From assembly GCA_014218235.1 (NCBI GenBank), contig CM024763.1, forward strand, positions 83,934,244-83,998,243: DNA of 64,000 nucleotides. Reading direction: 5' to 3'. Shown here piece after piece: positions 35,060 to 48,200 of the stretch. Under the pieces are notes generated by a model. The model worked only from the letters and a program-made list of their open reading frames with translations, did no database searches and was not told where the DNA came from. Made by a program: the position numbers and the translations under genes. Source of the DNA: Colocasia esculenta. Its lineage: Eukaryota > Streptophyta > Magnoliopsida > Alismatales > Araceae. Numbering within the stretch: position 1 is the stretch's first letter; each line of letters starts with the position of its first letter.

Positions 35060-35690
35060 CTCTCTCACCTCGCCCGCCGCTGCCGCGCCACCACCGCACC
35101 CGCCACCGACCGCCCCCGCCGCCGCCGCCGTGCTCGCGCCACCGTGCCGTCATACCGCCGGTATGTACATACGCCTCCCCCTCCCTTCCCCACGCCCACC
35201 ACCTCCCTCTGGCAACCGGCGACCCACCCCCCCTATTGGCCCCCCCTCCCGTCCCAGCCCCCCCTCCCCTGTCGCCCCCGCTCCCCCTCCCTTCCCCAAT
35301 GGGCGACCCCCCCCCTCCCCTAACCGGCGACCCCCCCTGTCGCCCCTCCCCTCCCCTTGTTACCCCCCCCCTCCCCCTCCATTCCCCACCCCTGCCACCC
35401 CCCTCCCTGTCGGCCCCCCCCCCCCCTCCCGTCCCAGCCCCCCCCCCCCTCCCCACCTAGCCCCCCTCCCCTTCCCCCTCCACCCCCACCACCCGGCCCC
35501 CCTCCCCTCCTGTCAGCCCCCCTCCCCCTCCTAACCCCCCACCCGCCCCCCCTCCCCCTCCTGGCAGCCCCCCTCCCCCTCCCAACCCCCCACCGCCCCC
35601 TCCCCCTCCTGGCAGCCCCCCCTCCCCCTCCCAACCCCCACCCCGGCCCCCCTCCCCCTCCTGTTAGCCCCGTCCCCCTCCATTTTTGGG
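35060..35690 (+). repeat. C-rich low-complexity tract (CCCCTCCC type)
   Basis: Over 600 bp consisting mostly of C with short T, G and A interruptions. Both strands show long open frames because of the skew (Pro-rich on plus, Gly-rich on minus), but these have no domain and are treated as artefacts. On the minus strand the repeated G-runs could form quadruplexes. Confidence 0.85.
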
Positions 35691-37247
35691 AATAGCTGCA
35701 ATATCCCACATTAATCCTTTTATCTCCTTCTCCTTGCCTATATTTTCATGTTCAAATGGATCTTCCAAAGAGCCAAATATTTGGTAATTAGCATATCATA
35801 TAGTTGTTAGCAACAATTTCTTATTTTATCTCTTTTATCATGTAATTGAATAGATGATCAGTCTTTAAAGACAAGTTCTTGAAATTCTTTGGTACAACTT
35901 TAGATGTTTGAATAATAGAACTATGAATGAATATGTTAGAATGATGAGAACCAAATGTACATGTGGGTTGATGAATGTATTGGTTCGGGTGAATATGTAT
36001 GAATGAATATGTTTGATATGTTAATAATATAAGTGTGGTTCTATAGATGTATGAAGGTGATAGTGTATTTGAATGTGAATGTAATATAATGGGTGACACC
36101 ATAGAAGTCACATGTTCGTAAAATTTCATAGGAAATATATAATATAAAGTATAGTTATAGATAAGGTATATTACATACACCATCAAAGTATAGATTGTGA
36201 ATAGTGACAGTCAGTGATCTTTTTCTTACGATATTAGCTGACACTATATCAAATACATTTTACATGGCTTATGTGTTTTAATGAATAAAAAATAATCGAT
36301 CGGTCTTACACTTGTTCTATTTTTTTATTTATTAAATACTAGTTTATTACATCATTTGATGAAAATTAAATTTTTAGTATCCACTTTGAAAACTTTTAAG
36401 AAGATTTCTTATCAATCTATTATCCATGAGAGTTGAATTTTTGACATCTTCTTAATGTAAAATGAAGTGTTACTACACTTGTCCTATAATTAAAATGAGG
36501 TGGTTTATCTATCCATAACACTACTACTAAATAATGGCCATGACCCTGTCACATAGTGTTTAGGTGGGGAATTGAGTTGCTATATATAGGAGTCCATCAT
36601 TGTGTTTTGTCTTTATCCTCATTGAGGAAAATTGAATCCCATTAGAATATTTAGTTTGAACAATGAATAATTAAATTAAATTGTTATTCTAATTTTTTCA
36701 TGCAAGTAGGATTTAATAATGATATTTGCTATAATTAAAATATATCTCTGTATTTAGAATATTTAGAAGTTAGAACGAACCCATAAGAATAGGAGTTCCA
36801 ACTGCAATAGAAAGAGGGTTAAAAGTTGTAAGGCATGGTTGGTAGTTTGTGTTCTTGATCGATATGGGTCGGAGTTCTATTACCCAATCCGAGTTGTCTT
36901 ATATGAATAGAGCTATCGATTAGTATTACACATCTTATTTTAATGTATTTGTTTAGTATTGCACTTGTTTATAAGTAATTCATTTACATGTATGTGTGAA
37001 TTTGTTTTAATATTGCACTTGTTCACATGACATATTTTGTTTTCATATTCCTTTCATATTTATGTGGGTTTTAAATTTGATCTATGCATGTATAATAATT
37101 TATCACTGCACATACCTCACGAGAGCTTGTTAAGCCGTCAATGAACCTTCCCGTTCAAGACTTTGGGATTGATGTGCACGAGTCTTATTTTCAATGATGA
37201 GAACGTGTATATCTAACTCAATGTCTTGAATTGTCCCGTTTTGGACA

Positions 37248-37523
37248 GTCTGTGAATGTTTGATCGTAGTTAGGTGGTCATTTACTATGTGTTTGTATTA
37301 TTTGTTGAAACTTTCGGGTGCTTCCACTCACTCCTCTCTGATATACTTTTATTGATTTAGAATATTTTCTTAACCACTTATTAGTAAGTGTTTAAGAAAA
37401 TATCTTAATCAATAAATATTTTTGGTATATTGGAGAGGTGTGGGGAGATGCTGCCGAAATTTTCAGCAAATAATACAAACACATAGTAAATGGTCATCTG
37501 AGTGCGATCAAATATTCACAGAT
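37248..37523. repeat. Imperfect inverted repeat (about 133 and 139 bp arms) upstream of the transposase
   Basis: Arms 37248-37380 and 37385-37523 meet at CACTTA-TTAG-TAAGTG, so a transcript would fold into one long stem with a 4-base loop. Shared stretches include TCTGTGAATxTTTGATCG, CATTTACTATGTGTTTGTATT and TATTTTCTTAA. It begins about 390 bp before the first transposase-associated motif. Confidence 0.8.
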
Positions 37524-37639
37524 GGGTAAAAAGTGATAATCTAAATAATATGTCCTACCTATTCATTTTGACTTACTCGAACAATGTGAGGTGTGGTGGA
37601 TTTTAACTCATGACATGACATTTAATCTGTGTAGGAAAA

Positions 37640-40600
37640 ATTCTTATGAGAATCGGTCATAGATGTACCGTGGATTAGTTAATGGAGTTGTGACATAGGA
37701 GTTTAAAGACGGAGTTGAAAGTTTCATTCAGTTTGCATTGAGTAATTCATCAGTAGCAGTTGATCCGATGGGTAACATCCGATGTCCGTGTTCGGCTTGT
37801 AAGAACAGAAAGTGATATCGACATGGGATGTGCAGCATCATTGTATACGAGAGGATTTGTTGCCCATTATGAGTTATGGTCGTCTCATGGTGAGTTGCAT
37901 ATTCAGTCATCTGAACCAGCCAAGTTTGCCTCCACAAGTACGTACGTAGACATGGTTGTCGATGCTGCTGGTCCGGAGTTCAATATTCATGATGACCAAA
38001 TAAATGAAGAAGTGCCGAATGATACAGCTCAGAGATTTTATCAGTTACTTCGAGATGCTGATGAGCCATTATGGGATGGTTGTGACACAGTTGTCGGCAG
38101 TGTCGCAGCTACTGAATTTGAAGTCTGAATTTCATATGAGCGAGAGTTGTTTTGATCGGCTTCTCTTACTCATCAAGAGTATGCTTCCTCAATCAGAGAG
38201 GTTGCCTGATGATTTTTACCGTGCGAAGAAGATGGTGAATGATCTGGGGCTTGGTTCTATGAAAATTGATGCATGTTCAAATCACTGTATGTTGTACTAC
38301 AAAGATGATGCAGATAAGACATCATGTTGTATTTGTAAGCATGATAGATTCAAGCCTAAGAGAGGGACAAGTCAAAGTAGAAGGATGTTCCATACAAGTC
38401 ATTACGGTACTTTTCGATCACACCCAGATTGCAGCGGTTGTTCATGTCCCCGATGACAGCTGGACATATGACTTGGCATGCGGAAAGAGTCCATCGTGAT
38501 GATCGTGAAATCAGTCATCCTGCTGATGGTGAAGCTTGGGCTCATTTTAGTCGTACTCATCCTTACTTCTCAAGGGATCCACGCAATGTGCGGCTGGGTT
38601 TATACACTGACGGTTTCAATCCATTGGGAGGCTCGGTGGCATCTTATCCATGTTGGCCAGTATTCCTAACACCGTACAACCTTCCGCCAAGCATGTGCAT
38701 GAAGCGTGAAAATCTGTTCCTTTCACTGCTGATTCCAGGTCCAAAAAGTCCAGGAAAAAATATAGACATATATCTCAGACCGTTGATTGATGAGTTGAAA
38801 TTGTTATGGTCAGATGGGGTTCTCTCTTATGATGCATCCAGAAAATAGAATTTCAATTTGAAGGCTGCATTAATGTGGACAATAAGTGACTTTCCAGCGT
38901 ACAGCATATTATCTGGCTAGAGCACACATGGGAGGTTGGCATGCCCTTATTGCATGGAGGATTCTAAATTATTCGTGTTGAAATCTGGGGGGAAATCATG
39001 TTGGTTTGATTGTCATCGTCAGTTTCTACCGAGTGACCATCCTTTCCAAAAGCAAATGATTCTTTTATGAAAAATACAATTGTGATGGATGAGGTAGATA
39101 TGGAATAGGTGTCTAGTGGACACATGGCGAGGTGGGTCCAGAACTTACCGAATGTATCACAACTGGCTGGTAGTACCCGAAAAATCCCCGACTTTGGGAA
39201 GGATCACAATTGGGTGAAGCAAAGCATCTTTTGGGAATTGCCTTATTGGTCAACACTTTTGATACGACATAACCTAGACATCATGCATATAGGAAAGAAT
39301 GTTTTTGATAATGTGTTCAACACACTTATGGACGTCAAAGGAAAAATAAAGGATAACGTCAAGGCACGAATGGATTTGAAAGTACTTTGTAGACGTCCAG
39401 AACTAGAGCTGCAGCATGTTAGTGGAAAAGTGGTGCAACCTAAAGCTTCATATGTGCTTGGGGCCAGACAGATTAAGGAAGTGTTGCAATGGTTGAAGCA
39501 ATTGAGATTTCTGGATGGATATGTCTCGAATATTGCCCGTTGTGTAAATGTCAACGAGGGGAAAATATACGGAATGAAGAGTCATGACTGCCATGTTTTC
39601 ATGCAAAGACTGATACCAATTGCTTTTCGTGAGTTGTTGCCGAAGCAAATATGGGGAGCAATGACAAAGCTGAGTCAATTCTTTAGGATTTTATCTTCAT
39701 TAGAACTCAGACTTCATGACTTAAAAAATATGGACCCAAAATATAATACAGACAGTCTACAAATTAGAGAATATATTTCCTCCTGCATTCTTTGATTCAA
39801 TGGAGCACCTGATCATCCATTTGCCATATGAGGCTAGGGTTGGAGGACGAGTACAATTTTGATGGATGTATCCGTTTGAGAGGTATATTCTGATGTCTTA
39901 ATTTATTCACATTATGACAATCATTTATATTTCATATGTATTCATTTGAATTATTATCGTAGGTGCATGCACGATCTTAAGATGAAAGTCCGCAACAAAG
40001 CACAAGTTGAGGGCTCCATTACCCAAGCGTACCTTATTGAAGAGATATCGAACTTTTGTTCGATGTACTTTGACACGGAAATACGAAACCCGACGCACTC
40101 AACCTCCACGTAATGATGATGGTGGAGATTCTAATGTGTCTGACCGACTCTCTGTATTCAAGTGTCCCGGATGAGCGTTCGGATATTCTTCTACTCGCGC
40201 ACTAGAATACAGAGAGTTGGTAGCTGCGGGGATCTACATATTCATGAATTGCGCAGAACTAGACCCCTACATTGAGTAAGCTCTCAACACTAATGGTGTA
40301 CATCATTTATGAGCAATACTGCAGAACTTAGAGGTTGTGTGACATTTACATTGCAGAGAGTTTGACTCGGTCATACTGCAACGGAATCCACGTCTGACTG
40401 ACGTGCAAGTTGAAAAGGAACGGGAGAAGTCTTTTCCTACTTGGTTAATATCTCGAGTAAGTGTCTAAATGTTTTGAAGCATAAATGTTATGCTCTTATG
40501 CATAATTAGTTGTTGTAATTTGTCATTGTCTGTCAATTTTTTAATAATAGGTTAAACAAGGTTTTATTACTGATTCAACAGTACAAGAGATCAGTTATGG

Positions 40601-41042
40601 GACCTCGAAGATTGTACGTGTCTATCCAGGCTACATTGTGAATGGATACCGATTTCACATGAGAGATTATGGACGGAATAAGTCTACGATGAATAGCGGC
40701 GTATGTGTGAAGGGAAGTGCCTACAATGAAAATGAAATAGACTATTATGGCATTCTCGAAGAAGTCATTGAACTACAATTTTTGGGACAAGGCAACAATA
40801 TATTTCTCTTCAAGTGTCATTGGTTTGATCCGACTTCTATTCATAATGACACAACATATGGGATTATCGATATCAAGCACAAGTCCAAGTTGAGTACGTA
40901 TGAGCCATTCATTCTGGCGGCACAAGCCCAAAAAGTTTATTATTCAAATTATTCGTCCCTCAAATTGAGAGATTGGTGGGTTGCACGTAGAGTTAAATCC
41001 AGGCTATTCCCTGAGTATGAGCTTGTCCCGGCTGATGATTAG
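37640..41042 (+). pseudogene. CACTA TNP2-type transposase gene, broken
   Basis: Domains in order: transposase-associated domain (about 37655-37810; MYRGLVNGV, GVESFIQFA, RCPCSACKNRK); SLYTRGFVAHYELWSSHGE; a zinc-like KIDACSNHCMLYYKD...CCIC; the TNP2 core (HPADGEAWAHF, DPRNVRLGLYTDGFNP, SYPCWPVFLTPYNLPP, IPGPKSPGKNIDIYL, then FWELPYWSTLLIRHNLDIMH); the DUF4218 region (LIIHLPYEARVGGRVQF, about 39800); and DUF4216 (NGYRFHMRDYGRNKSTMNSGV to FKCHWFDP, 40638-41042). Stops and shifts near 37814, 38126, 38455, 38848 and 39795 break the frame, and some could be introns. In En/Spm relatives this protein cuts and joins the element ends. Confidence 0.9.
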
Positions 41043-41164
41043 CTTGAAGGTGTTAATGACAATTTTTCCAATCAGATCGGAGTGACACACGAGAGTTGGC
41101 GGCTTCTACGCAGTTCAGTGTTGATGATATAAATGAACCAATTTTCTTATATAAGGATAACGAA

Positions 41165-41486
41165 CAGGAAGAAGTTTCCGACAGATTTTTCAACAGATTT
41201 TCTGATGGTCTCCGGTCGGAATACACTGACCAATTTTTTGACAACATTTTCCCATTAATTTCTGTCGAAAGTTACCGACGCACTTTCCGATGGAATATTC
41301 TGTCGGAATTTCCGACAGATTGCCGACGGATATGTTTTCTGTCGGTAATTTCTGACCAAAATTATCCGACAAACATTTTTCGACGATCGTTCGACGGAAA
41401 GTTGTCGGAAGGCACCCTTTTCGACAGATTTCCGTTGGATTTCCGACGGATTTTGTCCGTCGGAAATACCGCTTTTTCTTGTGGTG
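41165..41486 (-). repeat. CACTA right subterminal repeats and terminal repeat
   Basis: Dense TTCCGACAGATT, CCGACGGA and GTCGGAAAT motifs in both directions, closing with CGCTTTTTCTTGTGGTG. This mirrors the left end and confirms the element boundary. Confidence 0.85.
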
Positions 41487-43696
41487 TTGCTCTGGCGATT
41501 GGAGGCTTCTTCCAACGTTCTACCACGACTGGGAGGAAAACTGGTCATAGAGGAAGGCTTCCCTGATGACGGTGTACTATCTGCTTCAACACAAAATCAG
41601 TTCGGGGAAGGATTTGAAGGCTTCTTGGCACTGGCCGAGGAGAGTTTCATCGGAAAATAACTCCCTTTAGCGATTTATTTTGAGGCAAGTAACCCTTGAC
41701 CATTGTCCATACATGCGTCTAGTAGGTCCCAGGTATTTTTACGGATTTTATTCGTGTCCTGGAACCCCTGTTCTCTCTTATTTTGTGAGTTTTGTCTACA
41801 TTTCTGCAGACAAGAAGCGGCAACCTTTGCTGCCGTTAACCTTGTTGGCGGCCACGTGTGCCGCTGAGTTCTTCAGATGGTGACAGTGTGCATGTCTGAC
41901 CTTTGTAATTTATTTTCTGGATTTTTGAATATGAGGATATACTGTAAAAATGCTATATTGTCAACTATCTCCAGTGGATCATATTGTGTGATTATGATGA
42001 ATTTTCATTCATTGCACTATTTATTAAAATCCCTAAAAGGAATTGTTGAGCATGTTTTAGTCCTATTAATTACTGCTTACGTAGATCCATGTTTAATTAG
42101 GATATCAGGAAATTTCTATGAGATGTATTTATATATCATGTCAGGAAATTTGGACAAATTTCTATTTGCTATGTGAATATTTAAAATTTTTGGAAAATAG
42201 AACAGTGAGCATAAATTGTTGTTTTAATTTTAAATAAAATGTATGGTACATGTTAAATACCAAAAATTTTATGTGATATAATGACTGTTAGCTACAAGTT
42301 TTAGAACTATTAAATACATCTGTAACACTGTGAATTATGCTTAATTGAGTTCTTGATAATTATGCAGAATGCTTGTTCAAATTTTCATAAATTGTGTAGG
42401 TGTTTGAAAAATATGAAAAATTGTGTGTAAGATGATTCACCTATAAGCAGTCTGTAATAAAATTTTCATGCTGATTGGACAACACTAAGTGCTGATTAGT
42501 GTATGAACTGTGCCATGTGTGACACTGCTACCTTAGAGGGCTATGGAACCATACCGTAGTAAAGTCCCTACGGGAAGGTTCATAGTGTGTGAAATCCTAT
42601 GGGCAATTAGGACGAAATCCTGGAGGTGGATAAGTACAACTGGTTATGGTGGAGAGTGCTTCTCCCGATTCTGCGCAGTTAACCAAGATCTATCACTATT
42701 TTGCCTAGGTGATAGGTATGTGAATGTGATTGTGTGTCCTTCTAGAGGTGGTTTGGACTATGTGTCATGGCATTTAATGTGAATAATGTGATTGTATATA
42801 AGTGAATGTGAAATTGTATAATGTGCAAATGAATATGTGAATGTGTGAAAACCATGTGATAGCTTGTGAATTAGTGAATCATTAAATGAGTATGTTAAAT
42901 CCATGTCAAAACAGCAAGCTAAACATATTTATAATTGTGTTAAGTGTATGAGAATGTAAATAGAATCCATGCTAGGAGCAATGCTTACATCATGTGTTAT
43001 TTCATGCTTAAGTTGCATATATATATTTTAGCATGAATGGAATGAGTTTTAGGTTGATTAAGCATGTTAAAGAATGTGTAAAGAACATGTGATAGGTCTT
43101 ATATTTGAAGTGATAAAGCATGTATCATGTCACTTAATGTTATAGAAATCTCATGTATAGAAATTAGAGATTGTTCAAACCATGCTACATGTATTGATTG
43201 TCCTATTAAAAAGAAAAATGTACATATGATGTGTGTATGTATAATGTGCGTGGATTACTTGCTGAGTCTATTTAGACTCACTCTTGCTTCGGTGTACAGG
43301 TGTGGCAGGTGATTCCTCTTCTTTGGAGGAGACGGTTAGGAGCGACTCCGAGCGAAAGGAGTAGCACCTATTGTGGGGATTACGCTGTTGTATTTTTATT
43401 TCATAAGTATGTAGTCAAGGATATTATGTAATTCAAATGTGGACAATGTAATTTGATTTAGAATTTCAATTTTATGAACTTTAGTTTCTTGCTTATACTA
43501 TATGGACTGTGGATATTTAATGTGGATGATGGAATACAAATGATGTTATTTCTTTTAATTCCGTTGTTCTATGTTTATATTTGTGTACATCTCGACTTAG
43601 TGTATACGTTGGGTCAATGTCCCACTGTAGCGATGCTCATTATACCGACGTGGGTTGGTGTAACCGTACCGGTATAAGGAGGGTCGTTACAGAGAT

Positions 43697-43708
43697 TGGT
43701 ATCAAAGA
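43697..43708 (+). other. Primer binding site of the chromovirus (mutated)
   Basis: TGGTATCAAAGA lies 5 bp after the LTR end, two changes from TGGTATCAGAGC. Confidence 0.8.
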
Positions 43709-43853
43709 CACAGGTTGAGATTGTACATAAATATATATATATGCCATCATCTTCATTATATGCTAAGTCTTTATAGATTTTCCACCTAGTTAAGAAAATA
43801 GTTAGGAATTACATAGTTTAGTTCCTAATTGTGATTAATCTGTTTTACAGAAT

Positions 43854-45107
43854 ATGGCTTCTCGTGGCAGGCGTGGTGCTCATGCTAGAGAGGATGAGCC
43901 TAGGCGTGAGTCGAGGGATGAGCAGCAGCCCCAGCCCCACAGGGACCTACTGTACTTCCTCCATCGCCACCAGTAGACTATGGAGTGTTTATGCAGGGTC
44001 TGGTGCAGGCCATGCAGACGTAGGCGCATACCCAGGCTGCACTCCAGGCTCAGCTGGAAGCTCAGGTTAGCAATGTTAGATGGAAGTAGTCTATTTTCTT
44101 TTAAATATATGATTGTTACATTGCTATTGTGTTATATATTTTAAATTGTATTGTTTGTTGTAGCAAGCTCAGGCGCCAGTTCCCCAAGTACATGACCATG
44201 GTGGACCTTCCATCATGGAACGGTTCAAGAGGATGGCTCCACCCTCTTTTAAGGGGGAGAGCGATCCGTTGCTTGCAGAGAGCTGGATGAGGGTGATCGA
44301 AAAGATCTTCTGGGCGATTAGGTGTGCTGAGGATGACAAGGTCAGCCTGGCCACCTATATGCTTACAGGTATGTGTTTATTGTTTAAGCATTTAATTAAA
44401 TTAAGATTAGATGGTTTAGATAAGTGCTTATGGAGAATGATTTGATGTTGGAGAGAGCCGATGTGTGGTGGTCCTCGTTGCTACGTACCAGATTTGAGGA
44501 CGGTGCTGTTGAGGTTGCTTGGGACGAGTTCGTGAGGCTCTTTTGGGCCAAGTTCGTCCCCAAGCATATCCAGGACAAGATGGAGCAGGAGTTCCTCACC
44601 TTGACTCAGGGCTCCATGACTGTACTCGAGTACGAGGCCAGGTTTGCTGAGCTATCGAAGTATGCACCTCATATCATTGCTGATGAGCGCAGGAAGATGA
44701 AGAAGTTTCTGATGGGCTTTAAGACATCACTATGATCGAGGCTTGTGGCATTCGATCATCGTACCTTGGATGAGGCTCTTAGTGTGGCATGCCGTCATGA
44801 GAGTGAGATGGAGCAATACCTTTAGGAGAAGAAGGTTTCACAAAAAAGGCCGACAGCTCCTTTCCAGTGGCAGGATAGAAAGAAGGCGGTGTATCAATCA
44901 CCGCAGCGTCCCGTGGCATCGGGCAGTCGGCAGGTAGCTTCTCAGCATTCCCCTGGTAGTAGGCCTAGTGGCAAGAAGGAGTTTCCTCATTGCGGGAGGG
45001 CACATAGTGGTACGCAGTGTTGGAAGTTGGCGGGAAAGTGCCTCAAGTGTGGGAGCAGCGAGCACCAGATCCGGGATTGCACCAGACATCAGCAGGGAGT
45101 TCAGTGA
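43854..45107 (+). pseudogene. Chromovirus Gag with intron-like insert and CCHC knuckle
   Basis: ATG at 43854 (MASRGRRGAHAREDEPRRES) follows a TGTTTTACAG that looks like a splice acceptor. After a shift near 43935 the frame reads VDYGVFMQGLVQAMQ. TAG at 44021 and the 98-bp intron-like block 44066-44163 follow, then the gag domain (MERFKRMAPPSFKGESDPLLAESWM, VIEKIFWAIRC, ADVWWSSLL, WDEFVRLFWAKFVPKHIQDKM, YEARFAELSKYAPH) and a knuckle (CLKCGSSEHQIRDC, about 45048-45089). A GT at 44369 opens a second possible insert, but its acceptor is unclear. Other stops: TGA 44733-44735, TAG 44823-44825, TGA 45105-45107. Confidence 0.85.
44066..44163 (+). other. Intron-like AT-rich block inside chromovirus gag
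   Basis: 98 bp opening GTTAGC and closing TTTGTTGTAG, strongly AT-rich between GC-rich coding flanks. Removing it joins ...LEAQ to QAQAPVPQ in phase 0. This is unusual, because a spliced genomic RNA should lose an intron at the next round of reverse transcription. Confidence 0.55.
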
Positions 45108-45230
45108 CCAGCACCAGCTCCAGCAGCGGTAGCAGCGCCAGCTACAGGATGACCAGGAAGGCCTCGAGCCCAAGCTCGAGTGTTTGCCTTGGCGAGAGAG
45201 GATGCGGAGCAGGCAGAGCATGTCACCTAA

Positions 45231-48200
45231 GGTACAGTTCTTTTCATGGGTGTGCACGCTCGGGTTTTGTTTGATACGGGTGCCACTCACTCGTCCATTT
45301 CCAAGCGGTTTGCTAGGTAGTTAGCTTTAGAGTCAGGATTAGAGTATGAGGAGTTAGAGGTTCCCTTATCCGTGCACACACCTGCGGGAACAGTATCAAC
45401 TAGGAAGTGCATTCCGTCTTTACCTGTGTGCATTGAAGATAGAGTCCTAGAGGGGTGTTTCTTCTTGCTAAAGATGAAGGACTATGATGCAATTCTTGGT
45501 CTGGATTGGATAGAGGAGCACTATGCATTAGTGGATTGTCGTAGGAAGAAGATTGTTTTCCGTATTCCTGGTAAGGATGAGTTTTCACATCCATTGCCAA
45601 GGAACCTTGCGGGAAAGTTTGTTATCTCCGCCATGAAGGCGATGAGAATGGTTAGCAAGGGTAGTGACGCTTTTCGTGCCAGCGTGGTATTAGTACCAAA
45701 AGCTGATCAGTCACCTACCCTTGAGGAGATAGAAGCACTGCAGGAGTTTCCAGATGTATTTCCTGATGATTTGTCTAGATTGCCTCCAGTTAGAGAGATA
45801 GATTTTACCCTAGAGTTGCTTCCGGGCACCTCTCCTATCTCAAGGGCTCCATATCGGATGGCACTTGCGGAGTTAGCAGAGCTAAGGAAGCAGTTGCAAG
45901 ATTAACTAGATAAGGGATTTATTCGCCCTAGTGTTTCTCCTTGGGGTGCACCTATCTTATTCGTAAAGAAGAAGGATGGATCACTTAGGTTATGCATTGA
46001 TTATAGGAAGCTAAACTAAGTGACTGTGAAGAATAGGTATCCCTTACTGCGGATCGATGATCTATTTGACCAGTTGCAGAATGCATCGGTCTTTTCTAAG
46101 ATTGATTTGCGGTTTGGCTATCATCAGTTGAGGATTAGGAGTGAGGATGTGTCCAAGACGGCCTTTCGAACCCGTTATGGACATTATGAGTTCTTAGTTC
46201 TTTCGTTCGGTCTAACCAACACCCCTGCAGCGTTCATGGATCTCATGAACATGGTGTTTAGGCCTTATTTAGATAGCTTCGTCGTAGTGTTTATCGACGA
46301 TGTGCTGGTCTATTCTCCGGATGAGGCCACACACCATCACCATTTGAGGGTAGTGTTAGAAGTTCTCCGAGAGCACAAGTTGTATGCAAAATTCAGAAAG
46401 TGCGATTTTTTATGCACGGGGTTCATTTCCTTGGGCATGTTATCTCCGGTGCTAGAGTAGCAGTTGATCCAGTAAAGGTTCAGGCTGTATTAGATTGGGA
46501 GATTCCCAGGACCGCATCAGAGATTCGTAGTTTCCTTGGTTTAGCGGGTTATTATCGGCGATTTATTGAGGGTTTTGCATCCATCGCCGCGCCATTGACT
46601 AAACTAACCAGGAAGGGTGTGAAGTTTGTTTGGTCCGAGGAGTGTGAGAGTAGCTTTCAATTATTGAAGGCTAAGCTCACATCTGCACCAGTATTGATAT
46701 TGCCTAGTGGTGATGAAGGCTTTGCCATTTATACGGATGCATCTCGGATTGGTTTAGGTTGTGTATTGATGTAGCAGGGAAGGGTAGTGGGGTATGTTTC
46801 TCGTCAATTGAAGGAGCATGAGCGTAACTATCCGACTCATGATTTAGAGCTTGCGGCAATGGTTCATACACTAAAGATCTGGAGACACTATCTTTATGGT
46901 GTCAGATTTGAGGTGTTCACTAACCACAAGATCTTGAAGTATCTTTTCTCCCAAAAGGAATTAAACCTGAGGCAGAGAAGATGGATTGAGTTCCTCAAGG
47001 ACTATGACTTCGACCTTCAGTATCATCCTGGAAAGGAGAATGTCGTAGCAGATGCCCTTAGTAGGAAGAGGTCATCACTCCAGCAGGATTGGAAGATGTT
47101 GGAGGATGATGCTAGTGCGATGACTGAGTTAGAGCCATTATGTCAGGCTTTCGTGGCTCAGTTGTCCATCCGGTCTACTATCTTGGATGAGGTGATCGAG
47201 TAGCAAAAGGCCGACCGTAGACTCTAGGAGTTAGTGGGCAAGGCAGGCATTGCTCGTGATGAGGATGGAGTGATTAGGTTTCATCATCGAGTCTGTGTTC
47301 CAGATATAGTGGATGTCCGTGAGCATGTATTAGCGGAGGCTCATAGGTCTAGATTCTCTATTCATTTGGGTAACACTAAGATGTACCAGGATTTAAAGAG
47401 ATCATTTTGGTAGTCTGGCATGAAGAAGGATGTGGCAGAGTATGTGTCTAGGTGTTTAGTATGCCAGCAAGTGAAGGCTGAGCGACAGCGACCATCTGGT
47501 CTTATGCAGAGGATGGAGATCCCAGTATGGAAGTGGGAAGCTGTCACTATAGATTTTGTTACGGGTTTGCCCAGATCAAGGAGGGGCAATGACTCGATTT
47601 GGGTAGTGGTAGATAGATTCTCTAAGACTGTGCATTTCTTACCAATGAAGAAGAAGTAGTCCGTTGAGAGCTTAGTTAGATTGTATGTCAGTAACATTAT
47701 TAGATTGCATGTTGTGCTGAAGTCGATCATTTCGGATCGAGATCCGAGATTTACTTCGAGGTTGTGGAAGGGTCTTCAAGATGCATTAGGTTCGGAGTTG
47801 AAGCTTAGTTCGGCATTCCATCCCCAGACAGATGGACAGTCCGAGAGGACTACCCAGACACTCGAGGATATGTTGAGAGCGTGTGTATTGGATTGGAAGG
47901 ATGATTGGGAGCGTCATCTACCTCTTGTGGAGTTCGCATATAACAACAGTTTTCATGCAAGTATTGGTATGGCTCCATTTGAGGCGTTGTATGGAAGGCC
48001 TTGTAGATCTCCTTTATGTTGGGAGGAGACTGGTGATAGGCCGTTGATCGGACTAGAGTTAGTTCAGGAGACTTCGGATAAGATCCAACTTATCAGGAAG
48101 AGGCTTGTTGCGACGCAAGATAGGCAGAAGAGTTACGCCAACAACAGGAGGAAGGATTTAGAGTTCGAGGTTGGCGGTCATGTCTTCTTAAAGATTTCGC

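Larger units (their letters stand above)
34720..41486 (+). mobile_element. CACTA (En/Spm-type) DNA transposon, 6767 bp
   Basis: Terminal inverted repeats CACCATAAGAAAAAACG (left) and CACCACAAGAAAAAGCG (right, complement). The ends are CACCA-type rather than CACTA. The target duplication TTG lies at 34717-34719 and 41487-41489. Subterminal CCGACGGA/TCCGTCGG repeats lie at both ends. It carries a TNP2-type transposase gene at 37640-41042, broken by several stops and shifts. Confidence 0.92.
34147..43691 (+). repeat. Chromovirus 5' LTR (2.78 kb) split by a CACTA element
   Basis: LTR sequence is 34147-34719 and 41490-43691. The pair to it is 48635-49207 plus 59755-61356. About 640 bp here (42271-42910) has no counterpart in the 3' LTR, and the missing block is bounded by ATGT on both sides. 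A (TA)n run at 34270-34310 also differs in length between the copies. Confidence 0.88.

Noticed and set aside
34860..35709. Long Pro-rich (plus) and Gly-rich (minus) open frames of 110-236 codons
   Set aside because: They arise from the CT and C-rich low-complexity tract, overlap each other on both strands and lack any domain.
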